64,000 nucleotides of DNA from assembly GCF_000412675.1 (NCBI RefSeq), contig NC_021505.1, positions 5,946,501 through 6,010,500 of the forward strand, read 5' to 3'. Below the pieces are notes generated by a model. The model did not search any database. It saw only the letters and a list, made by a program, of their open reading frames with translations, and was not told the DNA's origin. This document shows positions 52,693-61,011 of this stretch, in pieces (positions within the stretch are counted from its first letter, which is position 1; each line of letters starts with the position of its first letter). The stretch is from Pseudomonas putida NBRC 14164. GTDB lineage: Bacteria > Pseudomonadota > Gammaproteobacteria > Pseudomonadales > Pseudomonadaceae. The position numbers were made by a program, and so were the translations under genes.

Positions 52693-53403
52693 ATGACCGA
52701 TCAGCCCAAGGTTGTACCCCAGCAGTCCGCCGAGCTCGATGCCGAAGCGGTGGTCGCCTACCTGCGCGCCCACCCCACCTTCTTCGCCGAGCACGATGAG
52801 CTGCTGATCGAACAGCACATCCCGCACCAGCGTGGCGACAGCGTGTCCCTGGTGGAACGCCAGCTCAAGCTGCTGCGTGACCGCAACATCGAGATGCGCC
52901 ATCGCCTGTCGCAACTGATGGACGTGGCCCGCGACAACGACCGGCTGTTCGACAAGACCCGACGGCTGATCCTCGACCTGCTCGACGCCGGTACCCTGGA
53001 AGAAGTGGTGATGGCGGTCGAAGACAGCCTGCGCCAGGAGTTCCAGGTGCCCTTCGTCAGCCTCATCCTGTTCGGCGACAACGTTGCGCCGGTCGGGCGC
53101 TGGGTCAGCAACGCCGAGGCGCAACAGGCCATCGGTGCCCTGCTGGGCGGCGGCAAGACGGTCAGTGGCAACCTCCGTGAACACGAGCTGGCGTTCCTGT
53201 TCGGTGAAGAACAGCGCCGGGAGGTGGGTTCCAGCGCCGTGGCCACCCTCGAATACCAGGGGCTGCACGGGGTGCTGGCGATCGGCAGCCGCGACCCGCA
53301 ACACTACAAGAGCAGCGTCGGCACCCTGTTCCTCGGCTACATCGCCGAAGTGCTCGGCCGCGTTGTACCGCGCCTTACCCAGACCCTGCGCTCGGTACGC
53401 TGA
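52693..53403 (+). CDS. DUF484 family protein
   Basis: A 236-residue protein with an N-terminal helix part (VVAYLRAHPTFFAEHDELL), a coiled coil (about 50-90) and a GAF-like C-terminal half (about 95-230, with VPFVSLILFGDN). It resembles the conserved DUF484/YigA proteins found between dapF and xerC. Its TGA shares a base with the xerC ATG (TGATG). Function unknown. Confidence 0.92.
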   Translation: MTDQPKVVPQQSAELDAEAVVAYLRAHPTFFAEHDELLIEQHIPHQRGDSVSLVERQLKLLRDRNIEMRHRLSQLMDVARDNDRLFDKTRRLILDLLDAGTLEEVVMAVEDSLRQEFQVPFVSLILFGDNVAPVGRWVSNAEAQQAIGALLGGGKTVSGNLREHELAFLFGEEQRREVGSSAVATLEYQGLHGVLAIGSRDPQHYKSSVGTLFLGYIAEVLGRVVPRLTQTLRSVR

Positions 53404-54302
53404 TGGAACGCCAGCTGGAGGCTTATTGCGCACACCTGCGCAACGAGCGCCAGGTGTCGGAGCACACCTTGCTGGGCTACCGCCGCGACTTGGACAAGGT
53501 CATCGCCTATTGCAAGGAACACGCTATTGACGGTTGGCAGGCGCTGCAGATCCAGCAGCTGCGCCAGCTGATCGCGCGCCTGCACCACCATGGCCAGTCC
53601 TCACGCAGCCTGGCGCGGCTGCTGTCGGCGGTGCGCGGCCTGTACCGCTACCTCAACCGCGAAGGCCTGTGCCAGCACGACCCGGCCACCGGCCTGAGCG
53701 CGCCCAAGGGTGAGCGCCGGCTGCCCAAGGTGCTGGACACCGACCGCGCCCTGCAGCTGCTTGATGGCGGCGTCGACGACGACTTCATCGCCCGCCGTGA
53801 CCAAGCCATTCTTGAACTGTTTTATTCGTCTGGCCTGCGCCTGTCCGAACTGACCAACCTCGACCTCGATAACATCGACCTCGCCGCCGGCCTGGTGCAG
53901 GTGCTGGGCAAGGGTGGCAAGGCCCGCGTCCTGCCGGTTGGCCGCAAGGCCCGCGAGGCGCTGCAGGCTTGGTACCGCCTGCGCGGCATCGGCAACCCGC
54001 GTGACCGCGCAGTGTTCATCACCCGCCAGGGCAACCGCATCACGCCACGGGCTGTGCAGCAACGGGTGAAGAAGGCGGGTGAGCGCGAGCTGGGCCAGCA
54101 CCTGCACCCGCACATGCTTCGCCATTCCTTCGCCAGCCATGTGCTGGAATCGTCCCAGGACCTGCGGGCGGTGCAAGAGATGCTCGGCCATGCCGACATC
54201 AGTACCACGCAGATCTACACCCACCTGGACTTCCAGCACCTGGCCGCGGTGTACGACAGCGCCCACCCTCGGGCCAAACGCAGCAAAGGCACAGACTCAT
54301 GA
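53403..54302 (+). CDS. xerC: Tyrosine recombinase XerC
   Basis: A 299-residue site-specific recombinase that with XerD resolves chromosome dimers at dif. Catalytic residues are visible as Arg146 (GLRLSEL), Lys170 or 173, His237 and Arg240 (HPHMLRHSFA), His263 (LGHADI) and Tyr272 (TQIYTHLD). The N-terminal SAM-like domain binds DNA. Coupled to genes on both sides by a 1-bp and a 4-bp overlap. Its XerD partner is not in this window. Confidence 0.96.
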   Translation: MERQLEAYCAHLRNERQVSEHTLLGYRRDLDKVIAYCKEHAIDGWQALQIQQLRQLIARLHHHGQSSRSLARLLSAVRGLYRYLNREGLCQHDPATGLSAPKGERRLPKVLDTDRALQLLDGGVDDDFIARRDQAILELFYSSGLRLSELTNLDLDNIDLAAGLVQVLGKGGKARVLPVGRKAREALQAWYRLRGIGNPRDRAVFITRQGNRITPRAVQQRVKKAGERELGQHLHPHMLRHSFASHVLESSQDLRAVQEMLGHADISTTQIYTHLDFQHLAAVYDSAHPRAKRSKGTDS

Positions 54303-54994
54303 GCATCAAGCTGATCACATTCGACCTCGACGACACCCTGTGGGACACCGCGCCGGTCATCGCCAGCGCTGAAGTCGTGCTGCGCGACTGGCTCGAAGCC
54401 AACGCCCCGATCCTGGGCGGCGTGCCGGTGGAGCACCTGTTCGCCATCCGCGAGCGCCTGGTACAGGCCGAGCCCGGCCTCAAGCACCGCATCAGCGCCC
54501 TGCGCCGACGGGTGCTGTTCCATGCCCTGGAAGAGGTCGGCTACAGCGAGAAGCAAGCGCAGGCGCTGGCCAACGAAGGCTTTGAAGTGTTCCTGCATGC
54601 TCGCCACCAGGTGGAGATCTTCCCCGAGGTGCAGCCGGTGCTGGAGATCCTGCGCCATCACTACACCCTGGGCGTGGTCACCAACGGCAATGCCGATGTG
54701 AGCCGGCTGGGGCTGGCCGACTACTTTCGCTTTGCCCTGTGCGCCGAAGACCTCGGCATCGGCAAGCCGGACCCGGCACCGTTCCTGGAAGCCCTGCGCC
54801 GCGGCGAGGCGGACGCCAGCGCCGCCGTTCACATCGGCGACCACCCCGGGGATGACATCGCAGGCGCCCAGCGCGCCGGGCTACGGGCCGTCTGGTTCAA
54901 CCCCCAGGGCAAGGCCTGGACGGGTGAGCAGGCACCGGATGCCGAGATCCAGCGCCTTTCGCAGTTGCCCGATATCCTTTCGCGCTGGCGCTGA
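54299..54994 (+). CDS. HAD-superfamily phosphatase, YigB-like
   Basis: A 231-residue HAD hydrolase with motif I FDLDDTLWDT (nucleophile Asp9, acid Asp11), motif II VVTNGN, motif III lysine in IGKPDPAPF and motif IV IGDHPGDDI. E. coli YigB, in the same place after xerC, dephosphorylates FMN and a riboflavin precursor. Probable last gene of the operon; it overlaps xerC by 4 bp. A variant REP pair and a terminator follow. Confidence 0.92.
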   Translation: MSIKLITFDLDDTLWDTAPVIASAEVVLRDWLEANAPILGGVPVEHLFAIRERLVQAEPGLKHRISALRRRVLFHALEEVGYSEKQAQALANEGFEVFLHARHQVEIFPEVQPVLEILRHHYTLGVVTNGNADVSRLGLADYFRFALCAEDLGIGKPDPAPFLEALRRGEADASAAVHIGDHPGDDIAGAQRAGLRAVWFNPQGKAWTGEQAPDAEIQRLSQLPDILSRWR

Positions 54995-55010
54995 CAGGGG
55001 CCGGTGTGCG

Positions 55011-55102
55011 GCCCTATCGCCGGCAAGCCAGCTCCCACAGGGATCGCGCAAGGCTGAGGCCCTCGGTGATCCTGTGGGAGCTGGCTTGCCGGCGATAGGG
55101 CC
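55011..55102. repeat. Inverted pair of variant REP elements
   Basis: Two facing copies of the variant class (tatcgccggcaagccagctc and gagctggcttgccggcgata), like the pair at 48959, after the HAD gene. Confidence 0.85.
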
Positions 55103-55131
55103 AGTACAGCCAGCACAAAACTCACAGGCAC

Positions 55132-55163
55132 AAAAAAAGCCCGCAGCGACGGCGGGCTTTTTT
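55132..55163. terminator. Terminator between the HAD gene and sutA
   Basis: Stem agcccgc and gcgggct with A and T runs on both sides, in the gap between convergent genes; it can act in both directions. Confidence 0.88.
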
Positions 55164-55175
55164 GCGTTCAGCCAC

Positions 55176-55505
55176 TCAGATAGGGCGGCTGCCGTATTTG
55201 TTGTCCGGCTTCTTGGGCGGGTCGGCGACCACGTTGGCCTCGACTTCCTGCACCTTGCCACCGCGCGAAAGGAATTCTTCCATCGCCTTGGCCAGTGCAT
55301 CACGCTCCTTCTGCTTGGCTTCCATGCTCGGCATCTCGTCTACCGAGACAGCCGCCTTGGATTTGCCCTTGGCAGCAGGTGCCGGGCTGCTGTCGTCATC
55401 GCCAGCGTCTTCAACGCCGTCGTCAGCCGCAGCTTCGAGGCCTTCATCAACCTCGTCTTCATCGCCTACTTCGAGGTCGTCGTTTTCCAGATCGTCGTCG
55501 CTCAT
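55176..55505 (-). CDS. sutA: Transcriptional regulator SutA
   Basis: A 109-residue protein with a very acidic N-terminal half (repeats of DDDLENDDLEVGDEDEVDE type) and a C-terminal region EMPSMEAKQKERDALAKAMEEF. This matches P. aeruginosa SutA, an RNA-polymerase-binding protein that raises expression during slow growth and at rRNA promoters. The start ATG has GAGG 6 nt upstream. The acidic tail is likely unstructured. Confidence 0.92.
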   Translation of the reverse strand: MSDDDLENDDLEVGDEDEVDEGLEAAADDGVEDAGDDDSSPAPAAKGKSKAAVSVDEMPSMEAKQKERDALAKAMEEFLSRGGKVQEVEANVVADPPKKPDNKYGSRPI

Positions 55506-55891
55506 GTTCTACCTCATGACTTGCGAAAAGCAGGTTAGTTATAGACCAGTGCAGCCGTAGACCGGCAGCCACCAGTGAAAATTCAACTGGCCGTGGGTTA
55601 GGCCACTGCCCTTGGGTCGGCGCTCCTGATGGGAGGCGGCACCCAGCAGGCCCTGCTCCTGGCAGGACCTGACAAATCCATCTAGCCCCTGCTGGCCACA
55701 CGCTATTGGCAAGCCTAGCAAAGGCTGGCGAAGTGTGTGGACTACACGTCAAACACCCTTCGGCGCGCATTCTAGCGCGCCCGTGGAAAAAGCAAAGCAC
55801 CATAAACGCCCTACGACTTGTAAGTTTTTTACCTACGACGCGAACGTGACGGATAAACCGTTTGCCAAGCGCGAAATGCTGAAAATCTGGC
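55506..55891. other. Intergenic region between sutA and amtB
   Basis: About 390 bp without a convincing gene. Short open frames here lack SD sites and family resemblance. The right-hand half (about 55780-55880) is more AT-rich. It should contain the sutA promoter, but I could not place one with confidence. Confidence 0.5.
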
Positions 55892-55923
55892 AAAAAAATG
55901 CCCGGCAAGCCGGGCAAGTTTTT
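55892..55923 (-). terminator. Rho-independent terminator after amtB
   Basis: Perfect stem tgcccggc and gccgggca around aa, with an A-run and a T-run, about 12 bp past the amtB stop on the minus strand. Confidence 0.92.
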
Positions 55924-55935
55924 ACCGCGTCGCAG

Positions 55936-57267
55936 TTACAGGTTGTAGCCGCGTTCGTTGTGCTGAGCCAGGTCGAGGCCGACCGACTCTTCTTCTTCGT
56001 TGACCCGCAGGCCCATCACCACATCCAGCACCTTGAGGATCACGTAGGTGACGATGGCGGTGTAGACCACGGTAAAGATCACGCCCTTGGCCTGGATCCA
56101 GACCTGCATGCCGATATCGGTGACGGTACCGAAGCCGCCCAGCGCCGGGGCTGCGAACACACCGGTAAGGATGGCACCGATGATGCCGCCGATGCCGTGC
56201 ACGCCGAAGGCATCCAGCGAGTCGTCATAGCCGAGCCTGCGCTTGAGGGTGGTGGCGCAGAAGTAGCAGATCACACCCGAAGCCAGGCCGATCACCAGGG
56301 CGCCCATCGGGCCCACGGTACCTGCAGCCGGGGTAATGGCAACCAGGCCGGCAACCACGCCCGAAGCGATGCCCAGGGCGCTGGGTTTGCCGTGACCGAT
56401 CCACTCGGCGAACATCCAGCCCAGTGCAGCAGCAGCGGTGGCGATCTGGGTGACCAGCATGGCCATGCCAGCGGTGCCGTTGGCGGCAGCGGCGGAGCCT
56501 GCGTTGAAGCCGAACCAGCCGATCCACAGCATGGCGGCGCCCATCAGGGTATAGCCCAGGTTGTGCGGGGCCATCGGCGTGGTCGGGTAGCCCTTGCGCT
56601 TGCCCAGCACCAGGCAGCAGACCAGGCCTGCGATACCCGCGTTGATGTGCACCACGGTGCCGCCAGCGAAGTCCAGTACGCCCCAGTCCCACATCAGTGC
56701 ACCGTCACCGCTCCACACCATGTGCGCGATCGGCGCATACACCAGGGTGAACCAGATGCCCATGAACACCAGCATCGCGGAGAACTTCATGCGCTCGGCG
56801 AAAGCACCCACGATCAGTGCCGGGGTGATGATGGCGAAGGTCATCTGGAAGGTGATGAAGACCGCTTCAGGGAACAGCGCGGTGGCCGACGTCAGGTTCT
56901 CGGGCGTTACGCCGCTGAGGAAGGCCTTGGAGAAGCCGCCGACGAAGGAATTGAAGTTGAGCACGCCCTTTTCCATACCGGTGGTATCGAAGGCCATGCT
57001 GTAGCCGTAGACGACCCAGAGAATGCTCATCAGGCCGGTGATTGCAAAGCACTGCATCATCACCGACAGCACGTTCTTGGAACGCACCATACCGCCATAG
57101 AACAGGGCCAGGCCGGGGATAGTCATGAACAGCACCAGCGCCGTTGCAGTCAGCATCCAGGCGGTGTCGCCGGAGTTCAGCGCTGGGGCAGCTTCCTCTG
57201 CCAGGGCAAGCCCGGGCATTACGAGGGACAATAGGGCTCCTAGCCCTGCGATCTTACGCAGAGTCAT
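55936..57267 (-). CDS. amtB: Ammonium transporter AmtB
   Basis: A 443-residue inner-membrane ammonium channel with a cleavable signal (MTLRKIAGLGALLSLVMPG, cut after LALA) and eleven membrane helices. The conserved DFAGGTVVHINAGIAGL and the late DAFGVHGIGGIIGAILTG hold the twin histidines of the pore. GlnK, encoded just upstream, blocks the channel when nitrogen is plentiful. AGGAG lies 8 nt before the ATG. The gap to glnK is 46 bp, so one transcript is expected. Confidence 0.96.
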   Translation of the reverse strand: MTLRKIAGLGALLSLVMPGLALAEEAAPALNSGDTAWMLTATALVLFMTIPGLALFYGGMVRSKNVLSVMMQCFAITGLMSILWVVYGYSMAFDTTGMEKGVLNFNSFVGGFSKAFLSGVTPENLTSATALFPEAVFITFQMTFAIITPALIVGAFAERMKFSAMLVFMGIWFTLVYAPIAHMVWSGDGALMWDWGVLDFAGGTVVHINAGIAGLVCCLVLGKRKGYPTTPMAPHNLGYTLMGAAMLWIGWFGFNAGSAAAANGTAGMAMLVTQIATAAAALGWMFAEWIGHGKPSALGIASGVVAGLVAITPAAGTVGPMGALVIGLASGVICYFCATTLKRRLGYDDSLDAFGVHGIGGIIGAILTGVFAAPALGGFGTVTDIGMQVWIQAKGVIFTVVYTAIVTYVILKVLDVVMGLRVNEEEESVGLDLAQHNERGYNL

Positions 57268-57313
57268 GTTGTTTTCTCCTGGGGCGTTGGGTTTGGTGAG
57301 GCTTTTTTGCTGC

Positions 57314-57652
57314 TTAGATCGCGTCGGTATCGGTTTCGCCGGTACGGATGCGGATCGCCTGCTCCAGATTCACCACGAAAATCTTGCCGTCACCGATCTT
57401 GCCGGTGTTGGCTGCCTTGGTGATGGCTTCGATTACCCGATCAAGGTCCTTGTCATCGATGGCGACATCGATCTTCACCTTGGGCAGAAAATCGACCACA
57501 TATTCAGCACCGCGATACAGCTCGGTGTGGCCCTTCTGCCGGCCGAAGCCTTTGACTTCAGTAACAGTGATGCCCTGCACGCCGATTTCCGACAGCGACT
57601 CGCGCACGTCGTCCAGCTTGAACGGCTTGATGATGGCTGTGACTAGCTTCAT
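57314..57652 (-). CDS. glnK: Nitrogen regulatory PII protein GlnK
   Basis: A 112-residue PII protein. The uridylylated tyrosine is Tyr51 in the T-loop (LYRGAEYVVDFLPK), and the ATP site closes with GKIGDGKIFV near residues 84-93. It senses 2-oxoglutarate and ATP/ADP and gates AmtB. The start is the ATG at 57652; the frame is open farther upstream without match. A sigma-54 promoter and NtrC-type sites lie upstream. Confidence 0.96.
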   Translation of the reverse strand: MKLVTAIIKPFKLDDVRESLSEIGVQGITVTEVKGFGRQKGHTELYRGAEYVVDFLPKVKIDVAIDDKDLDRVIEAITKAANTGKIGDGKIFVVNLEQAIRIRTGETDTDAI

Positions 57653-57811
57653 GAAACTCTCTCCCGATTTGGTGGACTTGCCCCAGGAAAACAAACCCGT
57701 CTCAAGTCTAAGCGCAGCGGTTGGCTTTGTAACGCGTCGTCGGCATCCGGCTCCGCGTGCGCACTGCTTGGTCACAAAGAACTGCATCAGTGCATGGCTC
57801 GTACAGGTCTT

Positions 57812-57828
57812 TGCAGAAACCTTGCCAG
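57812..57828 (-). promoter_or_regulatory. Sigma-54 promoter of glnK-amtB
   Basis: On the minus strand the site reads ctggcaaggtttctgca: GG and GC with 10 nt between, matching the -24/-12 consensus at all but about two positions. The expected start of transcription is near 57801, giving a leader of about 150 nt before the glnK ATG. Confidence 0.78.
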
Positions 57829-57901
57829 TTCCGGCAAATCACCAGAAAACAGCGAGTTATGCGAAAGGGCCGGGATTGGCCAGTCGCCAGCATGGGAAAC
57901 A

Positions 57902-57918
57902 TGCACAGTTCCGGTGCG
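57902..57918. promoter_or_regulatory. NtrC-type binding site 1
   Basis: tgcaca-gttcc-ggtgcg resembles the NtrC dyad (tgcacc, 5 nt, ggtgca). Its centre is about 109 bp upstream of the predicted glnK start, a normal enhancer distance. Confidence 0.7.
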
Positions 57919-57934
57919 CACAAGCAGGGCGCAT

Positions 57935-57951
57935 TGCGCGAAAAACGTGCA
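57935..57951. promoter_or_regulatory. NtrC-type binding site 2
   Basis: tgcgcg-aaaaa-cgtgca, a second dyad of the same length. It is 33 bp (about three helical turns) from site 1, the spacing expected for cooperative NtrC binding. Confidence 0.65.
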
Positions 57952-58013
57952 CTCAAACGTCAGGTTTGTGCGTGCTACACTGCCGGCCATTCTCAGTTTC
58001 AGTGGACTGCCCC

Positions 58014-58277
58014 ATGCTTGCGCCCAAAGCCCTTCTCGATGCCCTGAGCGACCAGGCCTCGCGCCTGTTCAGCAGCGATACTGCACAGCCCCGCGCAGAA
58101 CTGGAAAGCCAGTTCAAGGTGCTGATGCAAGGTGCCTTCAGCAAGCTGGACCTGGTCAGCCGTGACGAATTCGACAGCCAGATGGTCGTGCTGGCGCGCA
58201 CCCGCGCTCGCCTGGAGGCCTTGGAAAAACAAGTTGCCGAGCTGGAAGCACGCATGACGCCCAGCGCGCAGGAATAA
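58014..58277 (+). CDS. ubiK: Ubiquinone biosynthesis accessory factor UbiK
   Basis: An 87-residue protein of the UbiK/BMFP (YqiC) family, with an N-terminal helix (LAPKALLDALSDQASRLF) and a C-terminal coiled coil (VVLARTRARLEALEKQVAEL). It helps the Ubi complex handle lipid intermediates. The start is at 58014; the frame is open well upstream with no match. It is divergent from glnK, and the NtrC-type sites sit 60-110 bp before its ATG. The SD is weak. Confidence 0.9.
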   Translation: MLAPKALLDALSDQASRLFSSDTAQPRAELESQFKVLMQGAFSKLDLVSRDEFDSQMVVLARTRARLEALEKQVAELEARMTPSAQE

Positions 58278-58301
58278 CAACCGATACACGGAGCGTTCCC
58301 C

Positions 58302-58730
58302 ATGAAAGTCAGCGCACGCAATGTTTTTGAAGGCAAAGTCACCAACGTTCAGCCCGGCGCGGTCAATGCCGAAGTCGAGCTGACCCTGGGGGGCGGCGAA
58401 AAGCTGGTAGCGGTGGTCACCATGGCCAGCCTGCATAAACTGAGCATCAACGTCGGCAAAGACGCCGTGGCGCTGGTCAAGGCGCCGTGGGTGGTACTGC
58501 TGACCGACGCCGCAGGCTACAAGCTATCGGCCCGTAACGCACTGGAAGGCGAAGTGGTGCGGGTGGGTGATGGTGCAGTGAATGCCGAAGTGGTGCTGAA
58601 GCTGGCCGGCGGCACCGAGGTGTTTGCCATCGTGACCCGCGAAGCCGTGCAGGAGCTGGGCCTGGCACCGGGTGTGAAGGCCACTGCACTGATCAAGGCC
58701 TCGCACATCATCCTCGGCGCCAAGCCCTGA
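58302..58730 (+). CDS. Tandem Mop (TOBE) domain protein
   Basis: A 142-residue protein made of two molybdate-binding Mop domains (about 1-68 and 72-138). Each half repeats KLSARNALEGEVVRVGDGAV-like sequence: KVSARNVFEGKVTNVQPGAV in the first and KLSARNALEGEVVRVGDGAV in the second. It lacks the ModE HTH and any ABC partner. Such molbindins may store or buffer molybdate, tungstate or cofactor. GGAG lies 8 nt before the ATG. It follows ubiK by 24 bp. Confidence 0.92.
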   Translation: MKVSARNVFEGKVTNVQPGAVNAEVELTLGGGEKLVAVVTMASLHKLSINVGKDAVALVKAPWVVLLTDAAGYKLSARNALEGEVVRVGDGAVNAEVVLKLAGGTEVFAIVTREAVQELGLAPGVKATALIKASHIILGAKP

Positions 58731-58735
58731 GGGTA

Positions 58736-60754
58736 TCAGGCCGAGGCCCGTAGCCGGGCCGGCTCGGGTACTGACTGTTTCGGCGGCAACTCGCTGGCGT
58801 GCAAGGTGCCGCGAAACAAGGTCGCACCACACTGGGTAACCAGGGTCTTCACCCGGTTGTGCGAGTTGAGGATCTCGGCCTGGATGTCTTCGATGGCTGA
58901 ATCCCCAGGCTGCAAGGCAGCCGCACGGTTGGCCCATTCGATGGCGGCAAAACGGCTCTGCTTGCGGGTGCCGCGCCCCTGCATCCAGGCCAACCCCAGT
59001 TCGGCACTGGCACGCCCGGCAATCCACGCGTCCGGGTGCTCGACCAGGCTCGACAGGTAGGCAACCGCCTCGGATCGCTCCTGCACTTCGCCAAACTGGC
59101 GCAACAGCATTCCCAGATGCAAGCGCGCGCGAGCATTGGTCTGCGGATTACCCAATGCATCGACCAGCAGGCGCCTGACAGCCAGCATGGCACTTCGCTC
59201 ATTCAGGTCCTCATCGCCATCCATGCGCAGGCAGGCGAGGTTGTACTTGGCCTGCCTGCTGCCCGCCTCTACCGCACGCTGCAGCCAATACTCAGCCGCC
59301 TCGTCATCCAGATAGTCCGCCGGGGTGTTGCCCAGGCCGCCACTGTGCAGCTCGTACAGGCCTAGGGCAGCCCCCGGCAAGCTCAGCTCGGCACAGCGCT
59401 CGTACAGGTAACACGCCACCTCATGCCGGTTGGCAGCCCACAGCAGCCGCGCAACAGCGAGCACCTCGAAGCCTGGCGCCTGGCCCGCGCGCTGGCGCGT
59501 TACCGCCACCTGCGACCATAGCCTTGCCTGCTCGGCCGAACGTGGCAGCCCCCACAGGCCGAAGCGATGCCCGGCAGCACGCATTGCACAGGCGCCAGCA
59601 TGCGAGCGGCCTTCACACAGGCGCTCGATGGCGGTGCGCAACAGTTGGTGTTCATCTGCCATGCCATCGCGAACTATCAGCCCGACCAGGCAGCGAAATG
59701 GCTCGCCCATGGCAGCGATGGCACCGTGATCGGCGTTACATGCCAAGCTCGCGGCGAAATCGCGCATGCCGCCGGCATGGTCTTGCAAGGCACTGCTACG
59801 CAGCGCGCCGCGCCAAGCCAGCACGACGGCGCTTTCCCTAGGCCTTAGCGGGCGTTGCAGCCAGGCATCCAACAGTTGCTGCCAATCGGCGACGGCCTGC
59901 AACTGCTCGGCATGTGGCAGCTTCAGCCGGTCTTCGACGGCCATCCAGCGCAACGCATTGCGCAGCGCTTCGTCCCACGCCTCGCACAACGGTCCATTGG
60001 CCAACAGCTCCAGCGCATCGAAACTGGCACCCCAACGGGGCAGCAGGTAAACGGCAAGGGCCTGGACCGCTTCGAAACAACCAGGGCGTGCCACCAGCGC
60101 ATGGCGCAACCAGTAATAGCGTGGTGCTTCGTTTTCGTGATCGACCCGCCTGCTCAGGCACGCCGGCAACGCTTGGGGCAGCTCGGCCAAGGGCAACAAC
60201 CCATGCTTCACCAGTAATGGCGCCGCGGCTTCCTGCACTTCCACATCGGCATGGGCGCTGGGCCTGTACCGCGCAGGCTGCCCCTGAAACAGTTCGATCA
60301 ACCAGCCAGGCTCGCGCAGCTGCGCACTGATACGCAGCATGCCAATGGCCGCTGCCACGGGTTGTGCGCAGCGGTCCATTGCACGCAACAGGTGCGCGGT
60401 CGCGGTTTCACATATTTGCTCAACGGCCAGCAAGCGCGCAGCGTTGTGCTGGCCAGCACCCTGCACCTGGCAAGCCCGGTGGAAGCAGTGCATGCCCATT
60501 ACCACCTGTGGGTGATAAGCCTTCGGGCAGGCGTGAATCCAGGCTTTGATAACTTGGCTCAGGGCCCTGTCACCCTGGCTTTGCGGGTCGACCAGCATGT
60601 GCCCTTCGATGGCCACAAGGTAGGCCGGGAACTCGCCGGGCGGGGCTTGGCGCCATTGCGCCTCAAGGCTGTCGAAAAAGCAGGTGAGTTCAATGAATGA
60701 TTTGGCCTGCACCAGTTCGCGGATGACCTGGCGCATGTGGGTGAGCGTTTGCAC
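58736..60754 (-). CDS. DUF4034 protein with Sel1/TPR-like repeats
   Basis: A 672-residue, mostly helical protein. The N-terminal region (VIRELVQAKSFIELTCFFDSL, then GWIHACPKAYHPQVVMGM-like stretches) resembles the DUF4034 family. The C-terminal part has Sel1-like repeats (AAEYWLQRAVEAGSRQAKYNLACLRM, split as AAEYWLQRAVEAG and SRQAKYNLACL; later AELGLAWMQGRGTRKQSRFA). No signal or membrane segment is clear. I prefer the GTG at 60754 (GAGG 9 nt upstream); ATGs at 60802, 60775 and 60736 are alternatives. Function unknown; such repeats usually bind partner proteins. Confidence 0.78.
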   Translation of the reverse strand: MQTLTHMRQVIRELVQAKSFIELTCFFDSLEAQWRQAPPGEFPAYLVAIEGHMLVDPQSQGDRALSQVIKAWIHACPKAYHPQVVMGMHCFHRACQVQGAGQHNAARLLAVEQICETATAHLLRAMDRCAQPVAAAIGMLRISAQLREPGWLIELFQGQPARYRPSAHADVEVQEAAAPLLVKHGLLPLAELPQALPACLSRRVDHENEAPRYYWLRHALVARPGCFEAVQALAVYLLPRWGASFDALELLANGPLCEAWDEALRNALRWMAVEDRLKLPHAEQLQAVADWQQLLDAWLQRPLRPRESAVVLAWRGALRSSALQDHAGGMRDFAASLACNADHGAIAAMGEPFRCLVGLIVRDGMADEHQLLRTAIERLCEGRSHAGACAMRAAGHRFGLWGLPRSAEQARLWSQVAVTRQRAGQAPGFEVLAVARLLWAANRHEVACYLYERCAELSLPGAALGLYELHSGGLGNTPADYLDDEAAEYWLQRAVEAGSRQAKYNLACLRMDGDEDLNERSAMLAVRRLLVDALGNPQTNARARLHLGMLLRQFGEVQERSEAVAYLSSLVEHPDAWIAGRASAELGLAWMQGRGTRKQSRFAAIEWANRAAALQPGDSAIEDIQAEILNSHNRVKTLVTQCGATLFRGTLHASELPPKQSVPEPARLRASA

Positions 60755-61011
60755 GGCGCAATACCTCAAGTCCATTTGAAAGAAGACGCTGTGCCATCCC
60801 ATGGCAACGGCATTTGCCCAACAACACTAAGCCATACCACGCACCTGCGCAAAGATTATTGGATCCATTTTTTGCCGATTTTTAAGAAAACACAGGGAAA
60901 AAACCTGCTCTGCAAAACCACGACGCACACTTGTTGCGCCTGTCGTGGCCACCATCGCTATCCTTGACCCAGCCGCAGGAAGCGGCCCTTTTCAGCGACA
61001 ACGGAGCGTCC

